Of a DNA stretch of 64,000 nt, positions 8,515-18,363 are shown piece by piece. The stretch is from Segatella copri. Lineage in GTDB: Bacteria; Bacteroidota; Bacteroidia; Bacteroidales; Bacteroidaceae. The stretch lies in contig NZ_CP137557.1 in the NCBI RefSeq assembly GCF_019249655.2, forward strand, positions 1,547,001 to 1,611,000. The letters are read 5' to 3'. A program made the translations under genes and the position numbers. The notes below the pieces were generated by a model. That model made no database searches. It saw only the letters and a program-made list of their open reading frames with translations, and was not told the DNA's origin. Within the stretch, counting starts at the first letter, position 1. Each line of letters starts with the position of its first letter.

Positions 8515-8904
8515 ATTCTTATATTATATGTTATTGATTTCTTATTTTTATTTCTTCTTTTATATGTTATTGGTTTCTACCATAACTACTTTCGCCATCT
8601 TCTATGCTTGTTGTAGTATTTTACTATACTCGCATGTCTCTGATTTTCGATTGCAAAGGTATGGATAAAATCGAAAGCAAAAAAGGATTGGCGTTGGAAT
8701 GAGTCGATTTCTGCTATAAGCATTTTCGATAGAAAATAAAGCGGATGGATGGGGATTTTGCTGGGGAAAGGAAAAGTTTTCGGGGAAATAATAGATTTTT
8801 ATGAGAAAGTAGGCGCTATTTTGCGGAATTTGTTGTAACTTTGCCTTCAGATTTAGTTATTGGAAAATAGAATTGAAAATAGAATAGTAAATATCGAATA
8901 ATAA
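8515..8904. other. Intergenic region between divergent transporter and mnmA genes
   Basis: AT-rich. It holds a direct duplication of about 19 bases (TTATATGTTATTG-TTTCT at 8522-8541 and 8560-8579) in the transporter leader, the minus-strand -7 element at 8654-8661, and a plus-strand TAACTTTG near 8836-8843 serving mnmA. No gene seen. Confidence 0.5.
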
Positions 8905-10041
8905 ATGGATAAGATGATAACAGATACTCCAAGAGAAAAGGAATTGGAGACCAGAGACGAGCAGTTTCTTGCCGAGGTGAAGGACAAGAGGATTGCCGTG
9001 CTGCTTTCGGGCGGCGTAGATAGTTCGGTGGTGGTGTGGGAATTTGCCCGTCTGGGCTTGCATCCTGACTGCTTCTACATCAAGATTGGACCGGAAGAGA
9101 AGGAGGAATGGGACTGTTCTTCTGAGGAAGACCTGGAGATGGCTACAGCCGTGGCACGCAAGTATGGCTGCAAGCTGCAAGTGATTGACTGTCACCAGGA
9201 ATACTGGAACGAGGTGACCCGCTACACCATGGATAAGGTGAAGGCGGGATTCACTCCCAACCCCGATGTGATGTGCAACAGGCTCATCAAGTTTGGTGCC
9301 TTCGATGAGAAGATGGGCCACAACTACGACCTCATCGCCACAGGTCATTATGCGCAGACCGAGACGGATGAAAACGGCGACAAATGGCTCGTAACGAGTC
9401 CTGATCCCGTGAAGGACCAGACCGATTTTCTGGCTCAGATAGAGAGCTGGCAATTACGAAAAGCGATTTTCCCTATCGGTCATCACATTAAAAATGAAAT
9501 TCGTGAGATAGCCGAAGAGGAGCATTTGATTAATGCCAAGCGCAAGGATAGTCAAGGAATTTGCTTCCTGGGGCAGATTAACTATAACGATTACATCCGC
9601 CGATACCTGGGCGAGAACCCGGGCGATGTGATTGAGATGGAGACGGGCAAGCGCATCGGCGGCCACAAGGGTTTGTGGTTCCATACCATCGGCCAGCGCA
9701 AGGGTCTGGGCTTCGGCGGCGGTCCTTGGTTCGTGATTAAGAAGGATGTGGAGAACAACATTCTGTATGTAAGTCATGGTTACGACCCTCAGTCGGCTTA
9801 CAAGCAGGATTTCCCCCTTCAGGATTTCCATTTCCTCACCCGCGAGGTGGCGATGCAGAAGGTAACGTTCAAGATTCGCCATACGCCGGAGTATCATCCT
9901 GCTACTATCGAAAAGCTCGAAGATGGCAGATGGATGATTCATTCAGAGGAGGCGATTCACGGCGTGGCTCCCGGTCAGTTTTGCGTAGTGTATGATGAGC
10001 ATCATCATCGCTGCTATGGTTCGGGCGAGATTACGGTATAA
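8905..10041 (+). CDS. mnmA: tRNA-specific 2-thiouridylase MnmA
   Basis: 378 residues. The PP-loop LLSGGVDSSVV binds ATP. The catalytic cysteines are in NPDVMCN and SQGICF, and the tRNA-binding GHYAQ and TIGQRKGLG segments are present. The enzyme thiolates C2 of U34 in tRNA Lys, Glu and Gln using sulfur relayed from IscS/NifS-type donors. The first 25 residues are a short extension with several acidic residues, and a later Met is possible, but the ATG used leaves a good distance from the -7 element. Transcribed alone; a short T-rich hairpin terminator follows. Confidence 0.95.
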   Translation: MDKMITDTPREKELETRDEQFLAEVKDKRIAVLLSGGVDSSVVVWEFARLGLHPDCFYIKIGPEEKEEWDCSSEEDLEMATAVARKYGCKLQVIDCHQEYWNEVTRYTMDKVKAGFTPNPDVMCNRLIKFGAFDEKMGHNYDLIATGHYAQTETDENGDKWLVTSPDPVKDQTDFLAQIESWQLRKAIFPIGHHIKNEIREIAEEEHLINAKRKDSQGICFLGQINYNDYIRRYLGENPGDVIEMETGKRIGGHKGLWFHTIGQRKGLGFGGGPWFVIKKDVENNILYVSHGYDPQSAYKQDFPLQDFHFLTREVAMQKVTFKIRHTPEYHPATIEKLEDGRWMIHSEEAIHGVAPGQFCVVYDEHHHRCYGSGEITV

Positions 10042-10124
10042 TATAAGGTGAGATTACTGTAGTTAAATGAGATTAAGGTGAAGCTTTTTCTTCTTGAACT
10101 TCGAAAAATGGGGATTTCCTAATT

Positions 10125-10152
10125 AATGGGGATTCCCCATTTCTTTTTTTCT
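10125..10152 (+). terminator. Terminator after mnmA
   Basis: AATGGGG and CCCCATT (10125-10131/10135-10141) form a 7-bp stem with a 3-base loop, followed by a T-rich run (TCTTTTTTTC). Confidence 0.65.
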
Positions 10153-10223
10153 TATTACCTTTGCACCCGATTTTAGAATGATAACAAAAAAGATAACGAA
10201 AAAGATAATAAAAACAGGATATT

Positions 10224-12674
10224 ATGAATCGAATCGTAATGATGGCGATGGCGGGTTGCGGCATCGTCTTGCCCGTATCGGCTGATGCTGCAACTGCGGC
10301 TGCTAAGACCGATGCAGCCCCAACTGCTGCCCATGCCGAAAATACTTCCCTGTCGGATAGCAGCAAGGTATTTGATATTGACGAAGTGGTGGTCGTTTCA
10401 CAACCCAAGGAGGTGATGCGACTCCGCCAGCAGGCACTCAGCAGCACTTCGATGAGCAGCTCGCTGATGAAGAAAATGGGAGCCTCTGATTTGAGAGACC
10501 TTTCACTTTTTGTTCCCAATTTCGTGATGCCGAATTACGGCAGCCGACTCTCTTCTTCAGTTTACGTAAGAGGCATCGGAAGCCGCGTCAACAGTCCTGC
10601 CATCGGACTCTATCTCGATGGAATCCCCGTGATGAGCAAGTCGGCTTTCAATCTCCACAACTATCAGTTGAGTAGGGTGGATGTGCTCCGCGGTCCTCAG
10701 GGAACCCTCTACGGCCAGAATACGGAGGGCGGATTGGTAAAAATGTATTCCCACAATCCCTTTGATTATCAAGGCTCTGAGGTAAAGCTCAGCTACGGCA
10801 GCAAGTATTATCGCAACGTAGAGGCAGCCCATTATCATAAGTTCAATAATCATCTCGCCCTTTCCCTGGCGGGCTTCTACGAGGGAGGAAAGGGATTCTT
10901 CAAAAACACCTTTACGGGCGAACGTTCCGACCAATATGATGAGGCTGGCGGCAAACTGCTGCTCAAGGCTCGCTTCAATTCGGGCTGGAAGATGGATGTG
11001 CTTGCCAATTACCAATACGTAGACCAGAATGGATTTCCTTATGGCAAGCTGAACCTGGAAACCGGAAAGGCAGATCTTCCTGCCTCCACCTTCCCAGGCA
11101 CCTATAGAAGAAACAATCTCATTTCGGGTTTCAAACTGGGCTATTCGGGCAGGGGCTTCGACTTCTCTTCCGTCACCAGCTACCAGTATCTGAAAGACCG
11201 CATGCTCATGGATCAGGATTATCTCTCTGCTCCTTACATGCGCATCCTGCAGGAGCAGCTTCAGAACTCCTTCACCCAGGAAATCTCCTTCAAGAGCAAT
11301 CGTGCCGTGGGCGGATTCTGGAATTGGGCCGTGGGCGGCTTCTTCTCCCGTCAATGGCTGAAGACCAATGGTCCCGTGTTCTTCGATGAGGCGATGACCA
11401 CGCCGATAGGCAACGGCATTCAGCAGCAGATGTATTCCGCCATCCATGCTTTGATGGTGAAGACGATGATGGATAAGGGAATGCCCGAGGCTGCGGCCAA
11501 TGCGGCGGCTGCGGCTGCGATAGAGAAGGCGGGCGGCATCAGTATGGCGGTGAGCATGGGCGCTCCGGGCGTTTACCATACGCCGCAAACCAACCTGGGC
11601 TTCTATCACGAGAGCAATTTCAACCTCACCTCCCGACTGGTGGCTACGCTCGGCATCCGCTACGACCTGATGCACACCAGCATCCATTATCAGTCGGCTG
11701 CCTTCATGGCAATGACGGCAAACATGATGGGGCAGAAGGCCACCTTTACCCTGAAGAGTGCCCTGGATGGAAAGGCGAAAGATGATTACAACCAGATTTT
11801 GCCGAAGATAGGAATCACCTACCAGCTTGACGACCGGCAGAGTAATCTCTACGCCACCGTGAGCAAGGGCTATCGTGCCGGAGGATACAATATCCAGATG
11901 TTCAGCGACATTCTGCAAACCGAACTGAATGCCCACCGCCAGCAGGCGATGCGTGGCGATTACGACGTGCCTCATACGCCGGAAGATTACGAAAAGGTGA
12001 ACCAGACGATTTCGTACAAGCCCGAAGTTTCCTGGAACTACGAGGTGGGTGCCCATCTCAATCTCTTCGACCATGCGCTCCATTTCGACCTGGGTGCCTT
12101 CTACATGAAGGTGAAGAACCAGCAGCTCTCCGTGATGGCTGGCAACTACGGCTTCGGAAGAATGATGGTGAATGCCGGAAAGAGCCACAGTTGCGGCATC
12201 GAGGCTGCCCTGCGCGGACAGCTTGCCAACGGCAATCTCGACTGGATGCTGAATTATGGTTACACCCGAGCCGAGTTTGACGAATACACGGATAGAGAAG
12301 GAGATAAGGCCGTGAGCTACAAGGATAAGAAGGTGCCTTATGTTCCGGAGCACACTCTCTCGGCGATGGCGGATTATCGCCTGCAGTTTGATTCCAGTCT
12401 CTTGCGCAGTATGGTTCTGGGTGCCAACGTCAACATGCAGGGCAAGATTTATTGGGATAACGCCAACAGTTATGGTCAGGATATTTATGCCGTGTTGGGT
12501 GCGCATGTGGCCTTCGATTTGGGCAAGGTGCAGTTGAATCTGTGGGGCAAGAACCTTACGGACACCAATTACAACACCTTTGCCGTGGATAATGCGGCTA
12601 CGGGCAAGCGTGAATACTTTGCCCAGCGTGGCAATCCATTCCAATGTGGTGTGGATGTAAGCTTCCGCTTTTAA
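10224..12674 (+). CDS. TonB-dependent outer-membrane receptor
   Basis: 816 residues with a signal peptide ending near ADA (residue 23). A plug domain (about 60-170: VRGIGSRVNSPAIGLYLDG, VDVLRGPQGTLYGQNTEGGL) is followed by a beta-barrel (180-816) ending in a C-terminal F (VSFRF). Layout resembles siderophore/cobalamin-type receptors without a CarboxypepD-like N-domain. No SusD partner follows, so it is not a typical glycan system. Odd: an alanine-rich insert (EAAANAAAAAAIEKAGG, around residue 425) in an extracellular loop region. A TACCTTTG -7 element lies about 60 bases upstream. The substrate is unknown. Confidence 0.9.
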   Translation: MNRIVMMAMAGCGIVLPVSADAATAAAKTDAAPTAAHAENTSLSDSSKVFDIDEVVVVSQPKEVMRLRQQALSSTSMSSSLMKKMGASDLRDLSLFVPNFVMPNYGSRLSSSVYVRGIGSRVNSPAIGLYLDGIPVMSKSAFNLHNYQLSRVDVLRGPQGTLYGQNTEGGLVKMYSHNPFDYQGSEVKLSYGSKYYRNVEAAHYHKFNNHLALSLAGFYEGGKGFFKNTFTGERSDQYDEAGGKLLLKARFNSGWKMDVLANYQYVDQNGFPYGKLNLETGKADLPASTFPGTYRRNNLISGFKLGYSGRGFDFSSVTSYQYLKDRMLMDQDYLSAPYMRILQEQLQNSFTQEISFKSNRAVGGFWNWAVGGFFSRQWLKTNGPVFFDEAMTTPIGNGIQQQMYSAIHALMVKTMMDKGMPEAAANAAAAAAIEKAGGISMAVSMGAPGVYHTPQTNLGFYHESNFNLTSRLVATLGIRYDLMHTSIHYQSAAFMAMTANMMGQKATFTLKSALDGKAKDDYNQILPKIGITYQLDDRQSNLYATVSKGYRAGGYNIQMFSDILQTELNAHRQQAMRGDYDVPHTPEDYEKVNQTISYKPEVSWNYEVGAHLNLFDHALHFDLGAFYMKVKNQQLSVMAGNYGFGRMMVNAGKSHSCGIEAALRGQLANGNLDWMLNYGYTRAEFDEYTDREGDKAVSYKDKKVPYVPEHTLSAMADYRLQFDSSLLRSMVLGANVNMQGKIYWDNANSYGQDIYAVLGAHVAFDLGKVQLNLWGKNLTDTNYNTFAVDNAATGKREYFAQRGNPFQCGVDVSFRF

Positions 12675-12731
12675 TGCTTACTGATAAAAGAATGAGGATG
12701 TGTCACAAGTCTAAATAATGGCAGCCGAGAA

Positions 12732-12919
12732 CGCCCTGAAAGGGCAGAAGCTCTTAGCCCAGGGCAGCGCCCTGGGTAATGTTGACAAAAAACAAAGTCG
12801 CCCTGAAAGGGCAAAAGCTTTGAAATAGAAGGCTTTTGCCCTTTCAGGGCGACTTTGTTGTATTTATTCTAAAACCCAGGGCGCTGCCCTGGGCTAGGAG
12901 CTTCTGCCCTTTCAGGGCG
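12732..12919. repeat. Nested palindromic (REP-like) intergenic repeat, copy 1
   Basis: A 188-base inverted structure built from CGCCCTGAAAGGGC and GCCCAGGGC-type palindromes. Outer arms CGCCCTGAAAGGGCAGAAGC and its complement close it; an inner hairpin (about 12792-12858) repeats the same CGCCCTGAAAGGGC motif. It separates two convergent genes and may also terminate transcription. A second copy lies at 34568-34732 plus 36506-36534. Confidence 0.8.
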
Positions 12920-12959
12920 TATGGGATGTGGTTTATGACACACCCTCATTCTGTATTTC

Positions 12960-13448
12960 CTATTGATTCATAATGCTATTCAGCAACTCCTGGCAGGCAT
13001 CTTCCAGCAGCGTGATGACGAGTTCAAAGTCGCTGTAGTCGCCGTAATACGGGTCGGGAACGCTGGTGTATTCACGATGAGTCGTCAGGAAATCGGCCAT
13101 GCGAACCACCTTATCCTTATCCGCCTGGCTGGAAGCCATAGAGGTGATGGCGCGATAGTTTTCGTTGTCCATCACCACGATGGTTTCATATTTCTTGAAG
13201 TCTGATTTCTGAAATTGGCGGGCGTGACTGTTGAAGTTGTAGCCATGCTCAGCTCCGCATTTTCTCATGCGGCTATCAGGCAGCTGACCCACGTGCCAGT
13301 TGCCTATTCCCGCAGAATCAATTTCAAACTCATCCTGCAGTCCAGCCTTCTCTACCAGGCTCTTCATGATGCCCTCGCCTGCAGGCGAACGGCAGATGTT
13401 GCCCAGGCAAATGAATAATACCGTATGTTTACCTTTCTTTGTCATCAT
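12960..13448 (-). CDS. Low-molecular-weight protein-tyrosine phosphatase
   Basis: 162 residues. The P-loop CLGNICRS (residues 14-21) holds the catalytic Cys and Arg, and DPYYG supplies the general acid Asp near residue 130; both are diagnostic of the LMW-PTP family. It probably dephosphorylates tyrosine or a related small phosphate in the cytoplasm. It lies 176 bases downstream of the inositol-phosphate synthase gene on the same strand, but a terminator stands between them, so it is likely transcribed separately or by read-through. Confidence 0.92.
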   Translation of the reverse strand: MMTKKGKHTVLFICLGNICRSPAGEGIMKSLVEKAGLQDEFEIDSAGIGNWHVGQLPDSRMRKCGAEHGYNFNSHARQFQKSDFKKYETIVVMDNENYRAITSMASSQADKDKVVRMADFLTTHREYTSVPDPYYGDYSDFELVITLLEDACQELLNSIMNQ

Positions 13449-13551
13449 TTAAAAATCTAATATTTATTGTTTTGTTTGCAAAGTTAGTATAATAATCTTT
13501 ATTATGCAAGATTTTTCCATTCTTTTTTATTTCCTTTTAAAAAAAGAAAGG

Positions 13552-13596
13552 GCAAAAAAAATCCCGATAAAGAACAGGAATCTGTCTCTATCGGGA
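13552..13596 (-). terminator. Terminator of inositol-phosphate synthase gene
   Basis: Minus strand: TCCCGATA (13596-13589) and TATCGGGA (13569-13562), followed by eight T (13561-13554). Confidence 0.8.
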
Positions 13597-13624
13597 AAAA
13601 GGGGGAGTATTACTAATAAAAAAA

Positions 13625-14953
13625 TTAGTCGATTTCCTCATCAGCCTCGTAACCGCCCATCTCGCGGATGGCGTTCTTCAGCATCGTGTACTGCTGGTAG
13701 AGGTTGTTCACAGCCTCCTCGCCCTTGGTATAGTCGTGCATTGGCGCCTTGAGGAAGAAGCTCAGGAAGCGCTGGGTGCCGTAACGGCCAGCACGGGCTG
13801 CAAGGTCGCTCAGCAGAGTGAGGTCGAGCAGCAATGGAGCTGCAAGGATTGAGTCGCGGCAGAGGAAGTTGATCTTGATCTGCATAGGATAACCCATCCA
13901 TCCGAAGATGTCGATGTTGTCCCAACCCTCCTTGTTATCGTTGCGTGGTGGATAGTAGTTGATGCGAACCTTGTGGTAATACTGGGTGTCCTCATCGTTG
14001 CCGTGGCCATAGAGGTCTGGCTGGTCTTCTGGCTTCAGAATAGTCTCCAGCGTAGAGAGCTTGCTCACCTCCTTGGTGTGGAAGTTGGCTGGCTCATCGA
14101 GAACGAGACCGTCGCGGTTGCCCAGAATGTTGGTTGAGAACCATCCGTTCAAGCCCAGGCAGCGGGTGCCGATGATAGGAGCGAAACCGCTCTTCACCAG
14201 AGTCTGACCCGTCTTGAAGTCCTTGCCTGCGATAGGCATCTTGGTCTTCTCTGCGAGTTCCCACATGGCTGGAATATCAACTGTGGTGTTAGGCGCACCC
14301 ATGATGAAAGGAGCACCCTCGGTAAGGGCAGCGTAGGCGTAGCACATGGATGGGGCAATGTGCTGGCGGTCGTCGGCCTTCATCGCAGCCTCGAGAGCAG
14401 CCAGTGTGCCGTGGATTTCCATGTCCACCGGTACGTAGATTTCTGTAGAAGCAGCCCAGATTACAACGATGCGTGCGCAGCCGTTCTTCTCCTTGAAGTC
14501 GCGGATGTCCTGGCGCAGCGCCTCTACCATCTCCCAGCGGGTCTTGCAGTCCTTCACGTTGTCGCCTTCCAGGCGCTTGGCGTAGTTCTTGTCGAAGGCA
14601 GCCTTCATAGGCACCACCTTCTCCAGTTCTTCGCGCACAGGGTTGATGTCCTTCTCCTTCAGAACCTCGGCATACATGGCAGCCTGGTAAGCATTCTGCG
14701 GATAAACATCCCAAGTGCCGAAAACAATATCGTTGAGGTCGGCGATAGGCACGATGTCCTTGTAGTGCAGATACTTCTTGTCTGCACCCTTGCCCACGCG
14801 AATCTTATCGTATTGAGTCATTGAACCTACTGGCTTTGCAAGTCCCTTGCGAGCCATGAAAACACCTGTCATGAATGTGGTAGCTACGGCTCCACAACCT
14901 ACGACCATGATACCCAGCTTACCTTCAGCTGGCTTTACATTGTTTTGTTCCAT
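13625..14953 (-). CDS. ino1: Inositol-3-phosphate synthase
   Basis: 442 residues. An N-terminal Rossmann segment (GIMVVGCGAVATTFMTGVF) binds NAD. Conserved family stretches follow: ASTEIYVP, GAPNTTVDIP, AGKDFKTGQT, and NGWFSTNILGNRDG, ending with FLCRDSILAAPLLLDL. The enzyme converts glucose-6-phosphate to 1D-myo-inositol-3-phosphate, the first step to inositol lipids that some Bacteroidales make. No other inositol-lipid gene is beside it here. Minus-strand -7 element TATCTTTG at 15090-15083. The leader carries a (TTGA)4-type simple repeat. The symbol follows the general family name. Confidence 0.92.
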   Translation of the reverse strand: MEQNNVKPAEGKLGIMVVGCGAVATTFMTGVFMARKGLAKPVGSMTQYDKIRVGKGADKKYLHYKDIVPIADLNDIVFGTWDVYPQNAYQAAMYAEVLKEKDINPVREELEKVVPMKAAFDKNYAKRLEGDNVKDCKTRWEMVEALRQDIRDFKEKNGCARIVVIWAASTEIYVPVDMEIHGTLAALEAAMKADDRQHIAPSMCYAYAALTEGAPFIMGAPNTTVDIPAMWELAEKTKMPIAGKDFKTGQTLVKSGFAPIIGTRCLGLNGWFSTNILGNRDGLVLDEPANFHTKEVSKLSTLETILKPEDQPDLYGHGNDEDTQYYHKVRINYYPPRNDNKEGWDNIDIFGWMGYPMQIKINFLCRDSILAAPLLLDLTLLSDLAARAGRYGTQRFLSFFLKAPMHDYTKGEEAVNNLYQQYTMLKNAIREMGGYEADEEID

Positions 14954-15383
14954 TACTAACAGTTATTAAACAGTTATTTAAGTCTTCTAAACTTTTTTTG
15001 AATTGATTGATTGATTGAATTGTTCCATCGGATAAGGTGGAAGAGTGCCTTCCCCGATAGCCGAATGTCGCTTTTCTGATTGCAAAGATAATGAAAACTG
15101 ATGGATAAAGTGTAGTTTTTGATGAAATTCTTCATGAAATTTAGAAATATTAGCATTGGATTCGAGATTATTAGCATGAGAATGGTAAAAATGGCAATAA
15201 TTTGAAGGAAAAGGGGATTGATTTTGTGACAAAATGTAGGAAGATGTTTTTTTTCTTGAATATTTTCTCGTTTTTCTATTTTTTGCCGTATCTTTGCAGG
15301 TAAGAAGTTTTAGAGTTAATGATAAAATAGAAAACAGAAAATAGAATAAAATAAGAATACAGAAAAATAATAAAATAGTAATT
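14954..15383. other. Divergent intergenic region with leader elements
   Basis: Holds a four-unit TTGA/GATT simple repeat (15001-15020), a small hairpin with GGAAG/CTTCC in the leader of the synthase gene (about 15025-15060), the minus-strand -7 element at 15083-15090, and a plus-strand TATCTTTG near 15290 before the radical SAM gene. No gene seen. Confidence 0.5.
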
Positions 15384-16310
15384 ATGATAGACCGCTGTTA
15401 CATCGAAATAACCAATACCTGCAATCTGAATTGCGATTTCTGCCCCAAGCATCATCGCAAGAAGAGGCAGTTGAGTGCAGAGGAGTTCAATCTCATCACG
15501 GATAAGGTGAGGGGCAAGGTGTGCTTCCTCTATTTCCATCTGATGGGCGAGCCGCTGCTCCATCCGCTGCTGCCGCAGTTCGTGAGGATGGCTAACGAAA
15601 AGGGGTTCAAGACGGTGCTCACATCCAATGGAACCCTGCTCCATCGATGCCTGCCGCTGCTCGAAGCCCTGCCCCATAAAATCCAGCTCTCGCTGCATTC
15701 GCACGAAAGTAATGCCCGGGGCGAACTGGCAAGCTACATGCAGGAGGTGATGAATTTCTCCATGCAGGCAGCCGAAAAGGGCACCTGCATGGTGCTCCGA
15801 CTCTGGAACCAGGGCGGAAGAGACCTGGAAAACGAGGAGGTGATGAAGCTCATAGAGCAATACGTTCCGAAACCCTGGAAGGAACGCCCCGACGGATTCC
15901 GACTCACAGACCATCTCTATCTGGAATTCGACCGGAAATTCGAATGGCCTACGGCTGGGGAGGAATCGGAAAAGAATCTGAAGGAGAAATCGGAGAATGA
16001 ATCGGAGAATGAATCAGGTGAGGAATCTCCTAAAAAAGAAAAGAAACAGCTTTTCTGCAAGGCCCTGATTAAGCAGATAGGCGTCCTATCCGATGGAAGC
16101 CTCGTGCCCTGCTGCCTCGACCACGATGGCGATGTGGTGCTGGGCAATCTTCTGCATCAATCTCTCGAAGAAATTCTCGCTTCGCCCCGGGCGCAGGCGC
16201 TGATAGAAGGATTCAAGCATCACACGGCTTCTGAAAAACTCTGCCAGAACTGCGAATCAGCCCTGGCTGGCAACAGCTTCAGGGGAAAAGCCAGAAGCTC
16301 GGAAAAATAA
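15384..16310 (+). CDS. Radical SAM/SPASM-domain protein
   Basis: 308 residues. CNLNCDFC (Cys13, Cys17, Cys20) is the radical SAM [4Fe-4S] motif; the barrel continues with MGEPLLHP and LTSNGTLL. C-terminal cysteines (CKAL, VPCCLDHDG, CQNC) resemble a SPASM/twitch auxiliary-cluster domain, as in maturases and related enzymes. The substrate is not known; no peptide precursor is seen beside it. Odd: an acidic/lysine-rich insert (residues about 192-222, ESEKNLKEKSENESENESGE) encoded by repetitive DNA between barrel and SPASM part. It precedes the SLC13 permease by 79 bases, possibly co-transcribed. Confidence 0.88.
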   Translation: MIDRCYIEITNTCNLNCDFCPKHHRKKRQLSAEEFNLITDKVRGKVCFLYFHLMGEPLLHPLLPQFVRMANEKGFKTVLTSNGTLLHRCLPLLEALPHKIQLSLHSHESNARGELASYMQEVMNFSMQAAEKGTCMVLRLWNQGGRDLENEEVMKLIEQYVPKPWKERPDGFRLTDHLYLEFDRKFEWPTAGEESEKNLKEKSENESENESGEESPKKEKKQLFCKALIKQIGVLSDGSLVPCCLDHDGDVVLGNLLHQSLEEILASPRAQALIEGFKHHTASEKLCQNCESALAGNSFRGKARSSEK

Positions 16311-16389
16311 AAGCTCCGGCTCGTAATCTCTCGGAAAATCTCTCGGAAAAATAAAAAATAGTAATATATAAATCTTAAAAAAATATAGC

Positions 16390-18291
16390 ATGACAATAAC
16401 CCTTATCATATTAGTTATCACGGTTGCCATGTTTATATGGGGCAGGGTGAGGGCCGACATCGTGGCACTCACAGCCCTGGCAGCCCTGCTGGTGCTCGGA
16501 ATCCTTACCCCCGCCGAAGCCCTGGCTGGCTTCTCATCGCCCATCGTCATCATGATGATAGGACTCTTCGTGGTGGGAGGAGCCATCATGCAGACGGGCC
16601 TCGCCAAGCTCACGGGCAATAAGCTCATGGCACTCTCGCGAGGCAACGAAACCATCACCTTCCTCCTCGTGATGCTCGTTACATCCTTCATCGGAGCCTT
16701 CGTCAGCAACACCGGAACCGTGGCCCTCATGATGCCCATCATCATGAGCATCGCAGCCGGGTCGGGCATGCAGTCGTCACGATTCCTCATGCCCCTCGCC
16801 TTCGCCGGAAGCCTGGGCGGAATGCTCACTCTCATCGGTACGCCGCCCAACCTGGTCATCGACGAGGTGCTCACCGAAGCCGGCTATCAGCCGCTCGCCT
16901 TCTTCAGCTTCTTCCCCGTGGGCATTATCGTCATCGCCATCGGCATCATCGTGCTCATGCCCCTGAGCAAAATCTTCCTCAGCAAAAGCCAGGGAAGCAA
17001 GAAGAAGAAAAACGCCAAGTCGCTCGACGACCTGGTGGATGAATACCGGCTGCTCGACAATCTGCATCGCTACATCGTGCCCAGCAGCCGCACCTCTGCC
17101 GCCCGCGATGAAAACGGCAACCAGCTTGACATCGTGGGAAAGACCCTGAAGGAACTCAGCATACAGAAGAAATACGGCGTGAGCATCATCGAGATAAGAA
17201 ACGAAAAGAAATCGCGACTCGGGCTGGTGAAAGACGTGAACCAGAACATGGCCAAGAGCAGCAGCACCATCCAGGTGCACGACACCTTATATATAATAGG
17301 TGACGAGCAGAAGATGCAGCACTTTGCCCGGGACTACGGACTCCGGAAGATGAAGGACGTGAAGATAGATTTCTACGACCTGGGATTGACCGAGATAGTG
17401 GTGATGCCAACCTCCAATTTCGCCGGTCTGCGCATAGGCGAGGCCAACCTGCGCAAGCGATTCGGCATCAACGTGCTGGGCGTGAAGCGAGGCTCATCAT
17501 CCTCTTCTTCTTCTGAGGGTGGCAGAGGCGGCAGCGAATACATCACGGATAATCTGATAGCCGCCAAACTGCACGTGGGCGACATGCTGCTGGTGCAGGG
17601 CGAATGGACCAACCTGGCGCATCTCACCGCCGACACCACCAACTGGGTGGTCTTGGATCAGCCTGAGAAGACTGCCGACAAGGTTTTGCTGGATTACAAG
17701 GCACCCGTGGCAGCAGCCATCATGCTCCTGATGATAGCCATGATGGTGTTCGATTTCATCCCCGTGGCTCCCGTAACGGCGGTCATCATCGCCGGACTGC
17801 TCACCGTGTTTGCCGGCTGTTTCCGCAACGTGGAGGCGGCCTACAAGACCATCAACTGGGAGAGCATCGTGCTGATAGCCGCCATGATGCCGATGTCTAC
17901 GGCACTGGAGAAGACGGGAGCATCGGCCTTGGTATCTCAGGGGCTGGTAGACAGTCTCGGGGCGATGGGTCCTACGGCTCTGCTTGCCGGCATCTACTTC
18001 ACCACCTCGCTGATGACGATGTTTATCAGCAACACCGCCACCGCCGTATTGATGGCACCGATAGCCCTGGTGGCAGCGCAGCAGGTGGGCGTGAGTCCAT
18101 ACTCCTTCCTCTTTGCCGTGACCCTGGGAGCCAGCATGTGCTTCGCCTCGCCGTTCTCCACCCCGCCTAATGCGCTGGTGATGAAGGCCGGCGGCTACAC
18201 GTTTATGGATTACGTAAAGGTGGGATTGCCGCTGCAGATCATCATCGGCGTGGTCATGACGTTTGTCCTGCCGCTGCTGTTTGAATATTAG
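16390..18291 (+). CDS. SLC13/DASS-family permease with RCK_C domains
   Basis: 633 residues. Two membrane halves (1-200 and about 445-633) contain the inverted transporter-repeat motifs FVSNTGTVALMMP with GTPPNLV, and FISNTATAVLMAP with STPPNALV, typical of sodium-coupled dicarboxylate/sulfate transporters (CitMHS/SLC13 type). The central cytosolic part (about 205-435) has two TrkA-C/RCK_C-like domains that likely gate or regulate. An in-frame Ser-rich stretch (RGSSSSSSSEGGRGGS) sits in the second domain. The substrate could be sulfate or dicarboxylates; undecided. A hairpin terminator follows the stop. Confidence 0.88.
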   Translation: MTITLIILVITVAMFIWGRVRADIVALTALAALLVLGILTPAEALAGFSSPIVIMMIGLFVVGGAIMQTGLAKLTGNKLMALSRGNETITFLLVMLVTSFIGAFVSNTGTVALMMPIIMSIAAGSGMQSSRFLMPLAFAGSLGGMLTLIGTPPNLVIDEVLTEAGYQPLAFFSFFPVGIIVIAIGIIVLMPLSKIFLSKSQGSKKKKNAKSLDDLVDEYRLLDNLHRYIVPSSRTSAARDENGNQLDIVGKTLKELSIQKKYGVSIIEIRNEKKSRLGLVKDVNQNMAKSSSTIQVHDTLYIIGDEQKMQHFARDYGLRKMKDVKIDFYDLGLTEIVVMPTSNFAGLRIGEANLRKRFGINVLGVKRGSSSSSSSEGGRGGSEYITDNLIAAKLHVGDMLLVQGEWTNLAHLTADTTNWVVLDQPEKTADKVLLDYKAPVAAAIMLLMIAMMVFDFIPVAPVTAVIIAGLLTVFAGCFRNVEAAYKTINWESIVLIAAMMPMSTALEKTGASALVSQGLVDSLGAMGPTALLAGIYFTTSLMTMFISNTATAVLMAPIALVAAQQVGVSPYSFLFAVTLGASMCFASPFSTPPNALVMKAGGYTFMDYVKVGLPLQIIIGVVMTFVLPLLFEY

Positions 18292-18300
18292 GGACAGAAT

Positions 18301-18360
18301 AAAAAAAGAGATGCTACATGGTGCATGATGAATGCTTGCCATGTGGCATCTCTATTTTTT
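18301..18360. terminator. Bidirectional terminator
   Basis: GAGATGCTACATGG (18308-18321) pairs with CCATGTGGCATCTC (18339-18352). T-run 18355-18360 on the plus strand and A-run 18301-18307 for the minus strand. It serves the SLC13 gene and the convergent HU-like gene. Confidence 0.85.
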
Positions 18361-18363
18361 ATG

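Noticed and set aside
10557..12644. Long minus-strand open frame opposite the TonB receptor gene
   Set aside because: Its translation is low in motifs and follows the codon bias of the plus-strand gene; it is a shadow of the receptor.
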